NCBI RefSeq assembly: GCF_028288465.1
Contig: NZ_JAQBNR010000032.1
Location: 37,223-101,222, forward strand
DNA from: Ferruginibacter sp.
Lineage (GTDB): Bacteria > Bacteroidota > Bacteroidia > Chitinophagales > Chitinophagaceae
Direction of reading: 5' to 3'
DNA: 64,000 nucleotides
Position numbers and translations under genes: made by a program. The notes under the pieces were generated by a model that saw nothing but the letters and a program-made list of their open reading frames with translations, was not told the origin of the DNA and ran no database searches. Position 1 is the first letter of the stretch; every line of letters begins with the position of its first letter. This document shows, in pieces, positions 27,725 to 36,913 of the stretch.

Positions 27725-29110
27725 TTATTCTTTCAAAAATTTGATTGTATTTAAAATATTCTCAGCAACTTTTTTACCCTGTTCGGTACTTTTTTCAAGT
27801 GTTGCCCGGTAATGCAGACCACCATAAAACCGGCTGTCGGATATTTCATTACTCAGCTGGGTAAAACTGGTATAACTGCGGGAAGGATAATTAAGATAAT
27901 CGTACGTATGCAGCGTGAAGTGAAAATTTTCACCAAAAATTTTACTCATCATAGCAAGTATGGCGCCACCTGTTGTGGAATGGCCGGAAGGAAATTCAGG
28001 ATGATTGGGTGTAGGAATATAGGTTGACCAATTGGGATCAATATAAGCACGGATATAAGTAACAGGACGAATCTGGTTGAAAATGTATTTATTGGTAAAG
28101 AGTATAATGCCTGCCTCATGCCCTGCCAATCCAACTTTTACACAAGTGAGCGCTGCCATATCAAGTGTTGGCTTTGCAAGGTCTAAAGCCTGGGAGAGGA
28201 GCGCAATATAAGTACCACCAGGTGTATAACCAGGTACATCTTTAAAGTAATCGGCCATCGCTTTTTGATTGGCTGTCAGACTAAGTGTCGCATCATACAC
28301 TTCCTTTACCATGTTCCAGAAAGGTGAACCGGGAGTGGTGGAAAAGGGTGGTGGGGGAGCCAGTTCAGTACCATTCGCAACTCCTGGTACCAGTTTTCTT
28401 AGTTGATAGTTATAAGCGCCTACGGGTGGGGTTGCTGCAGTGGGTACCCAAAGACCCAGCCCAACCGGTGGAACATAAGGCGGATTAACATTGGCCGAGC
28501 CATCGGTAGCAGCCCATTTGAAAACCCTTATGGCTACTTCTTTTCCAAATGCAATAGAGCGCTGCAATGTTGCCGCATCCGTTTCGCCTGCATAAGTTGC
28601 CTGCCATGCGTTTTCAAGATTAGTCATTGCAGTTTTATTTGCATCAGCAGTTGCCGGAAAAAGTCTCCGGTTCATTTCGGCAAGGGCAGCATTAGCGCTC
28701 GCTGCCCAATGATAAGCTTTGCCCGGCTCTGCAGAAGGCATGGCCGGAAAATCGGTTAACTGGCCTGACAAAGTTTGGTAAGCAGGCATGCCGGGAACCA
28801 CGGCTTCGTAAAGTGCAATACCACAGTATGCCTCGCATCTGTCTGTGGCCTGGCCTGCTGTACCAGCTGGCAGCGGCACTTTTAGCATTTGAAGTTGCAG
28901 GTTGATCCAACTGACAACAGCATCGGAAGCAAATGTTTTTGTTTGTTTTAAATGCCCACTGCCCTCAACTGCATCTTTAAGTTGAGCCAGCTGTTCGTTG
29001 CCAGGTTTAGCTTCTTTATCAATGTTTTTTTGACAGGAAAAAAGAATACAAGTGCTAAACGTCAACAATATGAAACGTTTCCATTTTAAAACTTGTTTGG
29101 TTGTGTGCAT
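27725..29110 (-). CDS. Vanadium-dependent haloperoxidase / PAP2-family lipoprotein
   Basis: 461 residues. The N-terminus carries a lipoprotein signal ending LFSC (Cys26). The C-terminal half has the phosphatase/haloperoxidase vanadate or phosphate site in order: K-Y-I-F-N-Q-I-R-P, then HPEFPSGHSTTGGAIL (near residue ~372), then SRFYGGLHYRATLEKS. Known members are bromo/chloroperoxidases or acid phosphatases; the motif set cannot decide between them. The final motif has E/K where haloperoxidases often have D. Predicted to be anchored in the envelope. A small ORF upstream on the same strand may be co-transcribed, and a terminator follows. Confidence 0.87.
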   Translation of the reverse strand: MHTTKQVLKWKRFILLTFSTCILFSCQKNIDKEAKPGNEQLAQLKDAVEGSGHLKQTKTFASDAVVSWINLQLQMLKVPLPAGTAGQATDRCEAYCGIALYEAVVPGMPAYQTLSGQLTDFPAMPSAEPGKAYHWAASANAALAEMNRRLFPATADANKTAMTNLENAWQATYAGETDAATLQRSIAFGKEVAIRVFKWAATDGSANVNPPYVPPVGLGLWVPTAATPPVGAYNYQLRKLVPGVANGTELAPPPPFSTTPGSPFWNMVKEVYDATLSLTANQKAMADYFKDVPGYTPGGTYIALLSQALDLAKPTLDMAALTCVKVGLAGHEAGIILFTNKYIFNQIRPVTYIRAYIDPNWSTYIPTPNHPEFPSGHSTTGGAILAMMSKIFGENFHFTLHTYDYLNYPSRSYTSFTQLSNEISDSRFYGGLHYRATLEKSTEQGKKVAENILNTIKFLKE

Positions 29111-29173
29111 AATGATAGATTTATAGTAGTTAAAAAAAAGCCGGTGATGTATTGAATGAGTGAAAATTAATTT

Positions 29174-29380
29174 TCACCACCAGGTTTTGTTGCTTTTTTG
29201 CAGGCATGCTGATATTTTGTTCCGGTAAAATAAACAGTTGCAGTTTGTACCAATCCGTTGCAATGCGGCCATCGCTCCTGTTTTAAAGCCCATGCTGGTA
29301 AGTATGATAACGGGTAACATTTTTTTACTCCCGGCGAATAAAACCGTAAAAAATGCGAATTGTAAAATTGTTGCTTTCAT
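29174..29380 (-). CDS. Possible small secreted peptide upstream of haloperoxidase
   Basis: 68 residues from the minus-strand ATG at 29380 (MKATILQFAFFTVLFAGSKK, signal-like). The rest (TSMGFKTGAMAALQRIG...KSNKTWW) is not recognised. It ends 63 bases before the haloperoxidase start, same strand. Could be a decayed or frameshifted envelope gene. Coding status uncertain. Confidence 0.3.
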   Translation of the reverse strand: MKATILQFAFFTVLFAGSKKMLPVIILTSMGFKTGAMAALQRIGTNCNCLFYRNKISACLQKSNKTWW

Positions 29381-29799
29381 TGTTTGTTTTTTTGATTGAC
29401 ACAACGGGTAACAGACAATTGCCTGCAGATAAAATGCAAGCCATCAATTAAAAATCAGGAGTACATAAAGCGTTTTTGAAACCGCCTGCTCAATTGCAAA
29501 ATGGAGCTGTATCAATAGATGTTGGAACAAAGAAGATCAAATAAAAATAATCTTGCAGGCTATGGGGGAAGCAAAAAATAAACCGGTATTTTAGAAATTC
29601 ATATAAAAATAGGGTGCCGGGCAGCACATGTAAATACCGATTTATAGGTATGTCAGATCTCAATGCTTTTTAAGCCAATGCTAAAAAATGATGAAAACTA
29701 AAGCCCTGCAGTATTTTACCTCCCAAATTACTTTCCCTGAAGTTGAAAAATTTGTATTTTGTAAAAAACCGATCTAACTATACCGCCAAAATACCAGCC
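29381..29799. other. Gene-free AT-rich spacer
   Basis: 419 bases between divergent genes (small ORF/haloperoxidase leftward, LuxR-type regulator rightward). It should hold both promoters, but no exact TAnnTTTG box was found; the closest is TATTTTG at about 29754, one base short. No RNA gene or repeat recognised. Confidence 0.4.
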
Positions 29800-30567
29800 A
29801 TGCAACATGAGCAATTCAACCGGGAATTCAATAAAATGTTCAAATGGTTCGCAAATGACACCGTTCCGGAGCGGCTGCAACTGGAAGCTGATCTTTATAA
29901 AAAACTCTGGAATTTTTCGCTCGTTGGAGAATCTTATTACTTTATTCTTAACCACAATACTTTATCATTTGAGTATGTCAGCAAAGAAATTAAATCCGTT
30001 ATGGGCTTTGATTCATCCGAGTTTGATGTGGGATTTATGAACTCCAGGCTGCATCCCAACGATTTTACGTGGTTTTTGTCGCTGGGTGAAAAACTGGTTA
30101 ATTTTTTTTCTACTGTTCCGGTGGAAAAATTAAAAAAATATAAAGTAAGGTACGATGTGCGCTACCGGAAAAAGGACGGTACCTATGCCCGCATTCTTTA
30201 CCAGGGCCTGATGCTTGAACACGACGAAAACGGAGGGATACTTAGAACGCTTGGCGTGCATACAGACATCACTTATTTAAAGCAGGATGGTAAACCCACG
30301 CTTTCGTTTATTGGCCTTGATGGTGAACCTTCTTTCGTTGACGTAGGCCTGCAAAATAAGTTTATTGAAAGAACGGATGAATTAACAATGCGGGAAAAAG
30401 AAGTATTGCACCTGTTGATTGAAGGGAAGTTGAGCAAGGAAATCGGTGATATTTTAAACATCAGTAAGCAAACAGTAGATACCCACCGAAAAAATATGTT
30501 ACGGAAAAATAAACTTACCAATACCAGCGAATTGATCGGCAAGGCCATCCGTTACGGCTGGATATAA
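29800..30567 (+). CDS. PAS-LuxR transcriptional regulator
   Basis: 255 residues from the ATG at 29800; the TTG at 29743 adds a weak leader. A PAS domain spans about 45-160 (YYFILNHNTLSFEYVSKEIKSVMGF, HPNDFTWFL, VRYRKKDGTYARI, GVHTDITYLK). A LuxR/GerE helix-turn-helix spans about 193-255 (LTMREKEVLHLLIEGKLSKEI, recognition helix near SKQTVDTHRKNML). This layout is common in Bacteroidota: the PAS domain binds a small ligand or cofactor and the HTH controls target genes. No receiver domain, so it is not a classical response regulator, and no histidine kinase is adjacent. Targets unknown; the divergent haloperoxidase is a candidate. Confidence 0.85.
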   Translation: MQHEQFNREFNKMFKWFANDTVPERLQLEADLYKKLWNFSLVGESYYFILNHNTLSFEYVSKEIKSVMGFDSSEFDVGFMNSRLHPNDFTWFLSLGEKLVNFFSTVPVEKLKKYKVRYDVRYRKKDGTYARILYQGLMLEHDENGGILRTLGVHTDITYLKQDGKPTLSFIGLDGEPSFVDVGLQNKFIERTDELTMREKEVLHLLIEGKLSKEIGDILNISKQTVDTHRKNMLRKNKLTNTSELIGKAIRYGWI

Positions 30568-30697
30568 ATTTACTTGCAGGCTGGTTGAAGTTGGATATGC
30601 CGGTAAACAAATGGGTAAAGCATTACGATAACTGAAGTAAGCATATTTCCGCCTGGAGTCCTCGCCCAAAAGCCTTCCAGGCGGGTTGCTACACATA

Positions 30698-30719
30698 TAG
30701 TTTAAACTAACAACCAGCA
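30698..30719. repeat. Dispersed palindromic repeat B, copy 1
   Basis: TAGTTTAAACTAACAACCAG contains the palindrome TAGTTTAAACTA. Near-identical copies lie at 33013, 41094 and 51079, each in a gene-free spacer. Confidence 0.6.
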
Positions 30720-30781
30720 CCAGGGGCAGTACCCGCAGGCTTATAAGGGCACAGTACCTGCTTTTTTTGTAATGAATAAAT

Positions 30782-30827
30782 AACCCCTTCATAGTTCGTG
30801 CGACACACTAACCACGACGGGGTTTTT
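30782..30827 (+). terminator. Probable terminator between convergent regulator and lipoprotein genes
   Basis: A compound hairpin: AACCCC (30782-30787) pairs with GGGGTT (30819-30824), enclosing an inner TCGTG/CACGA stem, then TTT. It lies 215 bases after the LuxR gene stop, so it may serve either strand. Confidence 0.4.
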
Positions 30828-30867
30828 AAACCAACTTTTTTACGTCAACCCGGTACGTTACCAGAAT

Positions 30868-31632
30868 CTAAAAATAGGTGTAGGTTGTAATCGCAATACT
30901 GCCGTCACTTCCGGTTAACTTTTGCGTGCTAATTCGGTTGCTGCTATCAAAAGTGTAGGTATAATCAACGCTGCCGCTTGCTGTACCGTTGAAGCTGACT
31001 GTCTGCTTTTTTACCAGGTGATGTTTTTTACCAGCGTCAGGACTGGGCAGCCCGGTGATGAGCGGCGAAACATAACTCTGGTCCGTATAATATTCATAGT
31101 CGTTCCTGTTATTGTCGGTATCGGTTTCTGATACCAGATCTCCGTCAGCATTGTAAGTACTCGTGGTAATATTGTTTAATTCTGATCCGGTAACGGCAGA
31201 ATAATAGTATTCCTTAAAAGTGACAAGCTGGTTAGCGGTGTTATAAATGTACTTTTCTGTACTGGTATCCTGTGTGTCGTTATATTGAAAAGTGCTGTCC
31301 AGCAGTCCGCTGCCGTTGATATAGGAATCTTCATGCAAAGTGATCACATTTGAACCAAAAATATCCATGGAAAATTTATTGGCTGAAGGGTAGGAGAAAA
31401 CAAAGCGGTCAGCGGCGGATGTAGTGGAGGTTAAGCCAGCGATACGGTTATTGTCATCGTACGAGACGTTGCAAGTCACCGTTTCATGAAAAACACCGGG
31501 CTGGTTTACATCGATGGTATAGGTCTTAACTCTGTCGGCTGCGGCTGAAGTGGTAGAACTACTGTCTTTTTTACAGGCGTTCAGCAACAATAAGGTGGCA
31601 AAAAAGAATACGGCGGTAAGAATTTTTTTCAT
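30868..31632 (-). CDS. Lipoprotein with YD-like repeats
   Basis: 254 residues with a lipoprotein signal (MKKILTAVFFFATLLLLNAC, then KKDSSS). The mature part is built of short strands of the YD-repeat style (TYTIDVNQPG, CNVSYDDNNRIAGLTST, YIYNTANQLVTFKEYYY, STYNADGDLVSETD, YTYTFDSSNRISTQKL), as in DUF4595-like Bacteroidota lipoproteins. Likely on the outer membrane surface or in the periplasm. No catalytic motif. Another lipoprotein of similar style is at 45191. Function unknown. Confidence 0.72.
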   Translation of the reverse strand: MKKILTAVFFFATLLLLNACKKDSSSTTSAAADRVKTYTIDVNQPGVFHETVTCNVSYDDNNRIAGLTSTTSAADRFVFSYPSANKFSMDIFGSNVITLHEDSYINGSGLLDSTFQYNDTQDTSTEKYIYNTANQLVTFKEYYYSAVTGSELNNITTSTYNADGDLVSETDTDNNRNDYEYYTDQSYVSPLITGLPSPDAGKKHHLVKKQTVSFNGTASGSVDYTYTFDSSNRISTQKLTGSDGSIAITTYTYF

Positions 31633-32047
31633 ACTGATTTACAGGTTTAAGGACGGTTTATTTATCGGCGTTTAAAAGCGGGTTGAATGGTTGATTACTT
31701 TTCAAATATATACCAGGAATATTTGTGCAACAGGGATTTTCGACCAAAATTTCCGGACGGTGTTGCCGTGCAAATAACTTAAACGAACAACTTGCAAAAG
31801 ATGATTTGCCAACCAATGCGGAATGGGATACGCGTATGTTTGCCGGGATCGCAGTTGTTGGTAAGTAATTTCAGTTGTGAATGTTTTTGATTCGCCTGAC
31901 TTTAGCCGGCACGTCCTTAATATAGCCAACAAGACCCAAACCGGCACTCAGCAAGCATATTGGGGCAGTAAGTTTTGGCGTGAAGCAATTCGTCCTGGAA
32001 GAAAGCTTAAGATTTACGGCCCGTAATGTAATGCTCAAGATTTCCTA
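31633..32047. other. Spacer with decayed repeat
   Basis: 415 bases between two minus-strand genes. It holds the degenerate REP-type copy at 31853-31936; the rest has no recognised feature and no coding character. Confidence 0.45.
31853..31936 (+). repeat. Long REP-type repeat, copy 4 (degenerate)
   Basis: Shares GAATGTTTTTGATTCGCCTG, CTTTAGCC and ACGTCCTTAA-TA with copy 1, starting at AGTTGTTGGTAAG and ending in GCCAACAAGACC. The full palindrome is lost. Confidence 0.6.
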
Positions 32048-32443
32048 TTATAAATCCTTATCGTAGATGGTATATTTTACAATATCACCAATAGAGATAA
32101 CACCTATCAATTCATCGTTTTCCAACACAGGCAGATGGCGGGTAAATTTATCAGTCATCAGTTGCATGCATTCATCAAGTGTGTTGTCTGGATGTACAAA
32201 TAAGGGGTTGCTTGACATGATATCCCTTACGAGCGTTTCTTTCGAGGAACGCCCCTTCAGAACTACTTTGCGGGCATAGTCACGTTCTGTGAATAAACCG
32301 GCCAGTTTCCCGTTTTCTATTACAACTAAAGATCCGATATTTTTTTCTTCCAGCTCTTCCAGTGCATCATACACAGAACTGCCGGCGCTTATGCTATGTA
32401 CTGCATTGCCTTTTTTTTGCAGGATATTTCTTACAATGCTCAT
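32048..32443 (-). CDS. Tandem CBS-domain protein
   Basis: 131 residues made of two CBS motifs (about 8-62 and 72-128), with typical signatures SVYDALEELEEKNIGSLVV, GLFTERDYARKV, TLDECMQLMTDKFTRHLPV and GVISIGDIVKY. CBS pairs bind adenosine nucleotides and report energy or redox state. Stand-alone CBS-pair proteins of this size are common; the partner is unknown. No neighbour gives a clear clue. Confidence 0.92.
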   Translation of the reverse strand: MSIVRNILQKKGNAVHSISAGSSVYDALEELEEKNIGSLVVIENGKLAGLFTERDYARKVVLKGRSSKETLVRDIMSSNPLFVHPDNTLDECMQLMTDKFTRHLPVLENDELIGVISIGDIVKYTIYDKDL

Positions 32444-32541
32444 ATTACGAGGTTTTAAAAACTACATTGCTCTGTTAAGTTAGCGCTATTTTTTTTATCA
32501 AACAATACAAAATATTTTTCTTCCCTCCTGCGTCTCCTGCT

Positions 32542-32739
32542 TTAAAATATTGCAGGCAACGTCTCTGCGTCCGTGTTGCTACTTGTAATGATGGCAAACA
32601 TTTCGTTTTCCTTTAAAGTAAGTAACAAGCTAAGCGAATCTGAGGGAAGTAGTTGTTGCGAATAAGAATTTGCGGCACTAAAAAGAAACAGAACAACGAT
32701 AATCATTATCCTTATTTGAACGCTGCTGATTATAGGCAT
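32542..32739 (-). CDS. Possible small exported peptide
   Basis: 65 codons with a hydrophobic signal-like segment (IRIMIIVVLFLFSAANSYSQ) and a Leu/Ser/Thr-rich remainder. It stands alone upstream of the CBS gene in a long decayed spacer. It may be a short secreted peptide or the first part of a lost gene. No homology recognised. Confidence 0.3.
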   Translation of the reverse strand: MPIISSVQIRIMIIVVLFLFSAANSYSQQLLPSDSLSLLLTLKENEMFAIITSSNTDAETLPAIF

Positions 32740-33206
32740 GGTGTTAAGCTTTATTAATAATCAAAATACCAGGATTCAAAATTTATTAACCGGGAGGATA
32801 GGGGGCAGGCAACGCACCGGCTTTGTGATAGAAGGTTATTTGTTTCCGGTAGTCAACAACCGAAGCTAAAAGTGTGATTAAAATTTTATTGTTTGTACGA
32901 AAGATAAAGATGCTGATTAAACCAAACGTTTCCGCGAAGGGGCAACGGTCAAAAATTCTCTTCCGCTCCATGCCTCCAATAATTACCTCCCGGGCGATGC
33001 CGCTGCGCAAACTATTTTAAACTAACAACCAGCGTGAGCTGCAGCATATATAAAACAGGTATTAACAGTACCTTTTATCGGGTAAAATACGCCAACAACG
33101 GCATGTTAAATACATCCGAACTATCGATGAAAATATAGCGTTATAGCGGGTTGTCCTGGTGTATAAAATCTTCAAAATGCCTAAATTTATTTATTAAAGT
33201 TTGTCA
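32740..33206. other. Spacer with decayed repeats upstream of the M43 protease
   Basis: About 470 bases. It contains fragments resembling the REP palindrome arm (GTCAACAACCGAAGC near 32852), repeat B copy 2 (33013) and a CGCCAACAACGGC piece near 33090. No gene seen. Confidence 0.4.
33013..33033. repeat. Dispersed palindromic repeat B, copy 2
   Basis: TTTTAAACTAACAACCAGC, matching copy 1 at 30698 except for the 5' base pair of the palindrome. Confidence 0.55.
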
Positions 33207-34685
33207 ATGAAAAATTGGGCGCTGCTGTTAATACTGGTTTTGCCGGAAGTTTACTGTTATGCTCAGTATACTTGCGGTACAGATGATCAGCATACCTGGC
33301 TGCTGAAACATAACGCTGCGTACCTGGGCCAAATGCAAACCAAGAGGCCGGCATTGCGTAACAGCTACAGACCTGCAACAATACCTGACACGATACCTGT
33401 CGTTGTTCACGTGATCTACCTGGTAAACACTTTTGGAGCTTTTGGCGATATTTCGGATTCTTCTATTGCAAATATGATGGAAAACCTCAACCAGTCCTTT
33501 AATCAACCAACACCCGGTGGAACGAATATAGGATTGTATTTTATGCTGGCGCAAACTGATCCTGACTGCCGGCCGACCAAAGGAATAATCAGGGTAGATG
33601 CATCCGGGGATAAAGAGTATGTTTTACACGGCGTACACATGGGCAATGCTGCTGGTGGAATTTCGCAGGAAGCGCTTGCAGCCAAAAGTTTCTGGGACAA
33701 TACAAAATACCTGAACATTTGGATTGTATACCAGTTTTCCGATCAAAACGTTGGTGGCTATGCCTTCTATCCAACAGGCTTTCATACAGTTTTTGATGGC
33801 GTGGTTTTAAGTTATAATGCTGCCTGGCATTCTGTTGTGCATGAAGTGGGCCATGCCTTTGACCTGTTTCACACTTTCCAGGGTGCTGATGGAACAACCT
33901 GCTCTTCAAATACTGATTGCTCTGTTGATGGCGACATGATATGCGATATTCCGCCTGTATTGCAAACCAACGTCTGCGATCCTTCAGCTGTTAACCCTTG
34001 TACAGCTGCGCCCTACGGAAGCAATGCAGTGTATAATCACATGTCGTATAATGAATGCCGCCATTTATTTACGCCCATGCAACGGGACCGTATGCTCAAT
34101 GCTTTGCATGCGTACCGGACTTCGCTGTTAACAGCCAATACTGAATGGCCGCCTCCTGTAGCTCCCGTGATAAGAATAGTAGCAGACGATGCTGATAATG
34201 TTATTGAGAAGAACCAGCTGGTGACATTTACGCCCACGGTAACCGGTAGTGCTGCTGTACAGTATCATTGGTTAAAAAACAACTATGAGGTTTCAACCAG
34301 CCGGGTATACAGCACCACTAACCTGCTGCATGGAGATGAAATTGTTTGCATGATTGAAGCCACTGATCTTGCATGCCATGTTCCGGTAAAATCTGTCAGT
34401 AACACCATAAAAATATCAACAGATCGGCAACATTTTGTAAGCATCTATCCCAATCCCTTTTACAACAAGATTACTGCATGGACACCATCAGAAAGTAGCA
34501 CGATCAGTGCCATCAGGTTATTTGCCGTTGATGGAAAATTGCTGGAAACAAAAATCTTCACACCTTCGTCCATTGTACAGTATTCAATGGTAAGCAGGCC
34601 GGCGGGCATATATTTGCTGGAATTTACAACAAGCAAAGGACGAGAGTTGATCCGGGCAATAAAAGGTGCTGTAAAATTTTTCTGA
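33207..34685 (+). CDS. Secreted M43-type (pappalysin-like) metalloprotease with T9SS tail
   Basis: 492 residues from the ATG at 33207 (MKNWALLLILVLPEVYCYAQ, signal peptide). The zinc motif is His212-Glu213-x-x-His216...His222 in VVHEVGHAFDLFHTF. The Met-turn HMSYNECRHLFTPMQRDRM and the preceding Cys-rich loop (CSSNTDCSVDGDMICDIPP) are characteristic of the M43B/cytophagalysin group. A PKD/Ig-like segment (~320-400) and a T9SS type A tail (SIYPNPFYNKITAW...PAGIYLLEF) follow. Predicted secreted or surface endopeptidase for protein scavenging. Stand-alone gene. The zinc site is complete. Confidence 0.9.
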   Translation: MKNWALLLILVLPEVYCYAQYTCGTDDQHTWLLKHNAAYLGQMQTKRPALRNSYRPATIPDTIPVVVHVIYLVNTFGAFGDISDSSIANMMENLNQSFNQPTPGGTNIGLYFMLAQTDPDCRPTKGIIRVDASGDKEYVLHGVHMGNAAGGISQEALAAKSFWDNTKYLNIWIVYQFSDQNVGGYAFYPTGFHTVFDGVVLSYNAAWHSVVHEVGHAFDLFHTFQGADGTTCSSNTDCSVDGDMICDIPPVLQTNVCDPSAVNPCTAAPYGSNAVYNHMSYNECRHLFTPMQRDRMLNALHAYRTSLLTANTEWPPPVAPVIRIVADDADNVIEKNQLVTFTPTVTGSAAVQYHWLKNNYEVSTSRVYSTTNLLHGDEIVCMIEATDLACHVPVKSVSNTIKISTDRQHFVSIYPNPFYNKITAWTPSESSTISAIRLFAVDGKLLETKIFTPSSIVQYSMVSRPAGIYLLEFTTSKGRELIRAIKGAVKFF

Positions 34686-34977
34686 AAGATGTTGCCGGCA
34701 TAGAGTAGGAGCGTTGCACATCCACTTTCTAAAAATAGTTCCCTTTAAAGCGTACAATTAAAGCCAAACGCTCAACAGTATTGGCAGCCCTCAACACACC
34801 GGTATTTTCAAAGTTAAACCCGGGTCCTTTTTAATTATTGGGGTGAGAAAATTCCTTCTGCTCCGGGTCTCCAGGCAAAACCTCCCAGCTGCGATTGAGC
34901 TTTACCAATAGCCATTGCCGTGGTTGATATCTCAATCTGCAGCATAGTTGGTACAGCCCCCGAGCCATATGCAGCTA

Positions 34978-35445
34978 TCAGGCGTGTTCTTCGGAAATAA
35001 ATGTACCTGTGTTGCTGAAAGTAGTTTCCCATTTTACGCCATTGCGGTTAAAATGCGCTTTCCAGTTACCATCTGTGGTCAATTTCCACTCATACACACT
35101 GTCGTTGGCATTCCTGGTTCTGAAAGCTGCCAATACAGTAGCAGGTACAGCGCCGCTAAGGCTGGTAATATGGTCTTCATTTTCATGGCCGCTATCGTCA
35201 AAGCTTGCCGAATGGCGCTGGCTGTTGTGGTTAAACTCTACATGGAACAAGCTGCCGCTTTTATGCCACTCCAGTTCTGATGCACCGGAAAACCTGGCTG
35301 TAAAGGCTGTTACCACGACTGCCGGAACAGCGCTTTGAGGAATGACTGTAATTGCTTCGGTTGTGGTTGAGGTTACATCTGCCTTTTTGCAGGAGGTTAA
35401 AAAAAGCAAGGTAAATGCCGCCAGTATTGCGAATGTCTTTTTCAT
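34978..35445 (-). CDS. PepSY-like lipoprotein
   Basis: 155 residues with a lipoprotein signal (MKKTFAILAAFTLLFLTSC, then KKADV). The mature part has two repeats of the PepSY-like (DUF2874) type: VPAVVVTAFTARFSGASELEWHKSG...FHVEFNHN and VPATVLAAFRTRNANDSVYEWKLTTDGNWKAHFNRNG. These are small periplasmic beta/alpha modules, common in multiple copies in Bacteroidota and without a firm function. Single-gene unit on the minus strand, convergent with the M43 protease. Confidence 0.85.
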   Translation of the reverse strand: MKKTFAILAAFTLLFLTSCKKADVTSTTTEAITVIPQSAVPAVVVTAFTARFSGASELEWHKSGSLFHVEFNHNSQRHSASFDDSGHENEDHITSLSGAVPATVLAAFRTRNANDSVYEWKLTTDGNWKAHFNRNGVKWETTFSNTGTFISEEHA

Positions 35446-35884
35446 TCAATTCATTTTTTAAAGGTTAAACACTGTTGTTACACTTATTGGTAAATGCAGC
35501 GTTAAGAAATGTAACCGGCTATTTAATTTTTTTTGCTTTTTATTGGATCACTTCATAAGTTATACCTGGCGGTATTATTTTTAATTTGATGGTAGTTTTA
35601 TTTATAGTCCTGTCATTTAATTTTACAAACATGTTCTGTGTCGCTGTAGTGGCTCGTGGACTCAAGAATCAATTCGTCTGCAATAATTGCCTGCCACGGT
35701 TTGTATGAGCTCTTAATAAGTTTAATTGAATTGCAGACAGGATTACAACCCAAATGCTGCAAAAGAAAGTCTTGCATGGAAACAGGAGAAGTATTGCTTT
35801 GGATAGCACCCATAAACAACCCGCAACACTTGTTGCAGTAATACGGTTTAAAGCAGTAATTCAGCTGGTGTAATTTAATAAATA
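35446..35884. other. Gene-free spacer
   Basis: 439 bases between two minus-strand genes. Two overlapping short ORFs on opposite strands (35613-35819 and 35656-35841) have no recognisable content. No repeat or hairpin stands out. Confidence 0.4.
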
Positions 35885-36691
35885 TCAGGAATGATTCACA
35901 GGCGAGGATCGGATAGCAAGCAGATTTTCATGTTCAGCCGATTGATAATTTTCGTCAAGTGGTTTGCTCAAATCAGCTGGGTTAAAAACCTGGAAATGAT
36001 GGTTATTAAAAAACTGAATTAAATCGCCTGCAGTATAATTGAATGGTTTTTGCAATATTTCTGAAGATTCAAAATAAACTTTATTGGTCTTTAGCAGGGT
36101 TTCTTTTGCTCCTTTTAAAGCCATTAATTCATAGCCTTCAATATCAATTTTCATCAGGTCTATGGATTTTAAATCAGCGGTAAAATCATCCAATAAATTC
36201 TGAGACACTGAAATGGAATTGGAGTCATCAGTCACAACCTTGTTCATGTCGTCAAAAATACTTGAAAACTTGACCATGCCTGTTGTATCACCCAGGGCGA
36301 CGTTATATGCTGTTGCAATTTTTTCAAATTTATTTAGTTGGATGTTTTCTGAATAAAATTTATAGGTTAAGGGGTGAGGTTCAAATCCAATGACTTTTCC
36401 TTTCGGCCCAACAATCTGGCAAGCCATTAATGACCATGTTCCGATGTTGGCACCAAGATCCACAAAGGTTTCTTCTTCTTTAAGATTTTGATGAAGAAAG
36501 TTGCAGTCTTCATCTATATAGCGTTTATCTATAAATAGCTGCATTGAAACGAGGGACCTGTTAAACCGAAAAAGAGCCCCATGGTAATTAATAACGAAGA
36601 CTTTGCATACACCGGTTTTCCAAAGGAGGTAACCGGCCAGGAAGCGAAACGGTCTTTTGTGCGATAGCAGTGCTTTTATTTGTCTTTTCAT
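35885..36691 (-). CDS. FkbM-family methyltransferase
   Basis: 268 residues. The SAM-binding site is VDLGANIGTWSLMA (Gly-rich loop at 78-84), followed by VIGFEPHPLTYKFYSENIQLN and the later acidic motif MKIDIEGYELMALKGA, typical of FkbM-type enzymes. These O-methylate sugars or polyketides, often in surface-polysaccharide clusters. Here the only neighbour is a short ORF ending 15 bases upstream; no glycosyltransferase or polysaccharide export genes are present, so the substrate is unknown and the locus may be the remainder of a larger cluster. Confidence 0.88.
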   Translation of the reverse strand: MKRQIKALLSHKRPFRFLAGYLLWKTGVCKVFVINYHGALFRFNRSLVSMQLFIDKRYIDEDCNFLHQNLKEEETFVDLGANIGTWSLMACQIVGPKGKVIGFEPHPLTYKFYSENIQLNKFEKIATAYNVALGDTTGMVKFSSIFDDMNKVVTDDSNSISVSQNLLDDFTADLKSIDLMKIDIEGYELMALKGAKETLLKTNKVYFESSEILQKPFNYTAGDLIQFFNNHHFQVFNPADLSKPLDENYQSAEHENLLAIRSSPVNHS

Positions 36692-36706
36692 ATCGTGATT
36701 GTTCTT

Positions 36707-36913
36707 TTAAAAGTCATGGGATAACAATTTTTTCTTAATTTTTTTAGAAATTTTCAGTTGGGCTGCAAGATTTTCTAACCAGGGCCTTGTCCAAAGATTA
36801 TTATTGCCCGTTCTATGAAACAGGGCTTGATAAAATGTTTGAACAGTACAAGGTTGCGCCTTGCTTATGGCCAGTAACACAAACGGCTTTTCATAATGAA
36901 CAGAATTTTTCAA
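36707..36913 (-). CDS. Short ORF, possible remnant of a sugar-transferase-like gene
   Basis: 68 codons from a TTG, with an in-frame TGA a short way upstream. The C-terminal half (NNLWTRPWLENLAAQLKISKKIKKKLL) reads like the tail of a cytoplasmic enzyme, but I recognise no family. It ends 15 bases before the FkbM methyltransferase, so the two may once have formed an operon. Probably a truncated gene. Confidence 0.3.
   Translation of the reverse strand: MKNSVHYEKPFVLLAISKAQPCTVQTFYQALFHRTGNNNLWTRPWLENLAAQLKISKKIKKKLLSHDF

Noticed and set aside
35613..35841. Two overlapping ORFs on opposite strands in a spacer
   Set aside because: Neither shows a signal peptide, domain or sensible start context.
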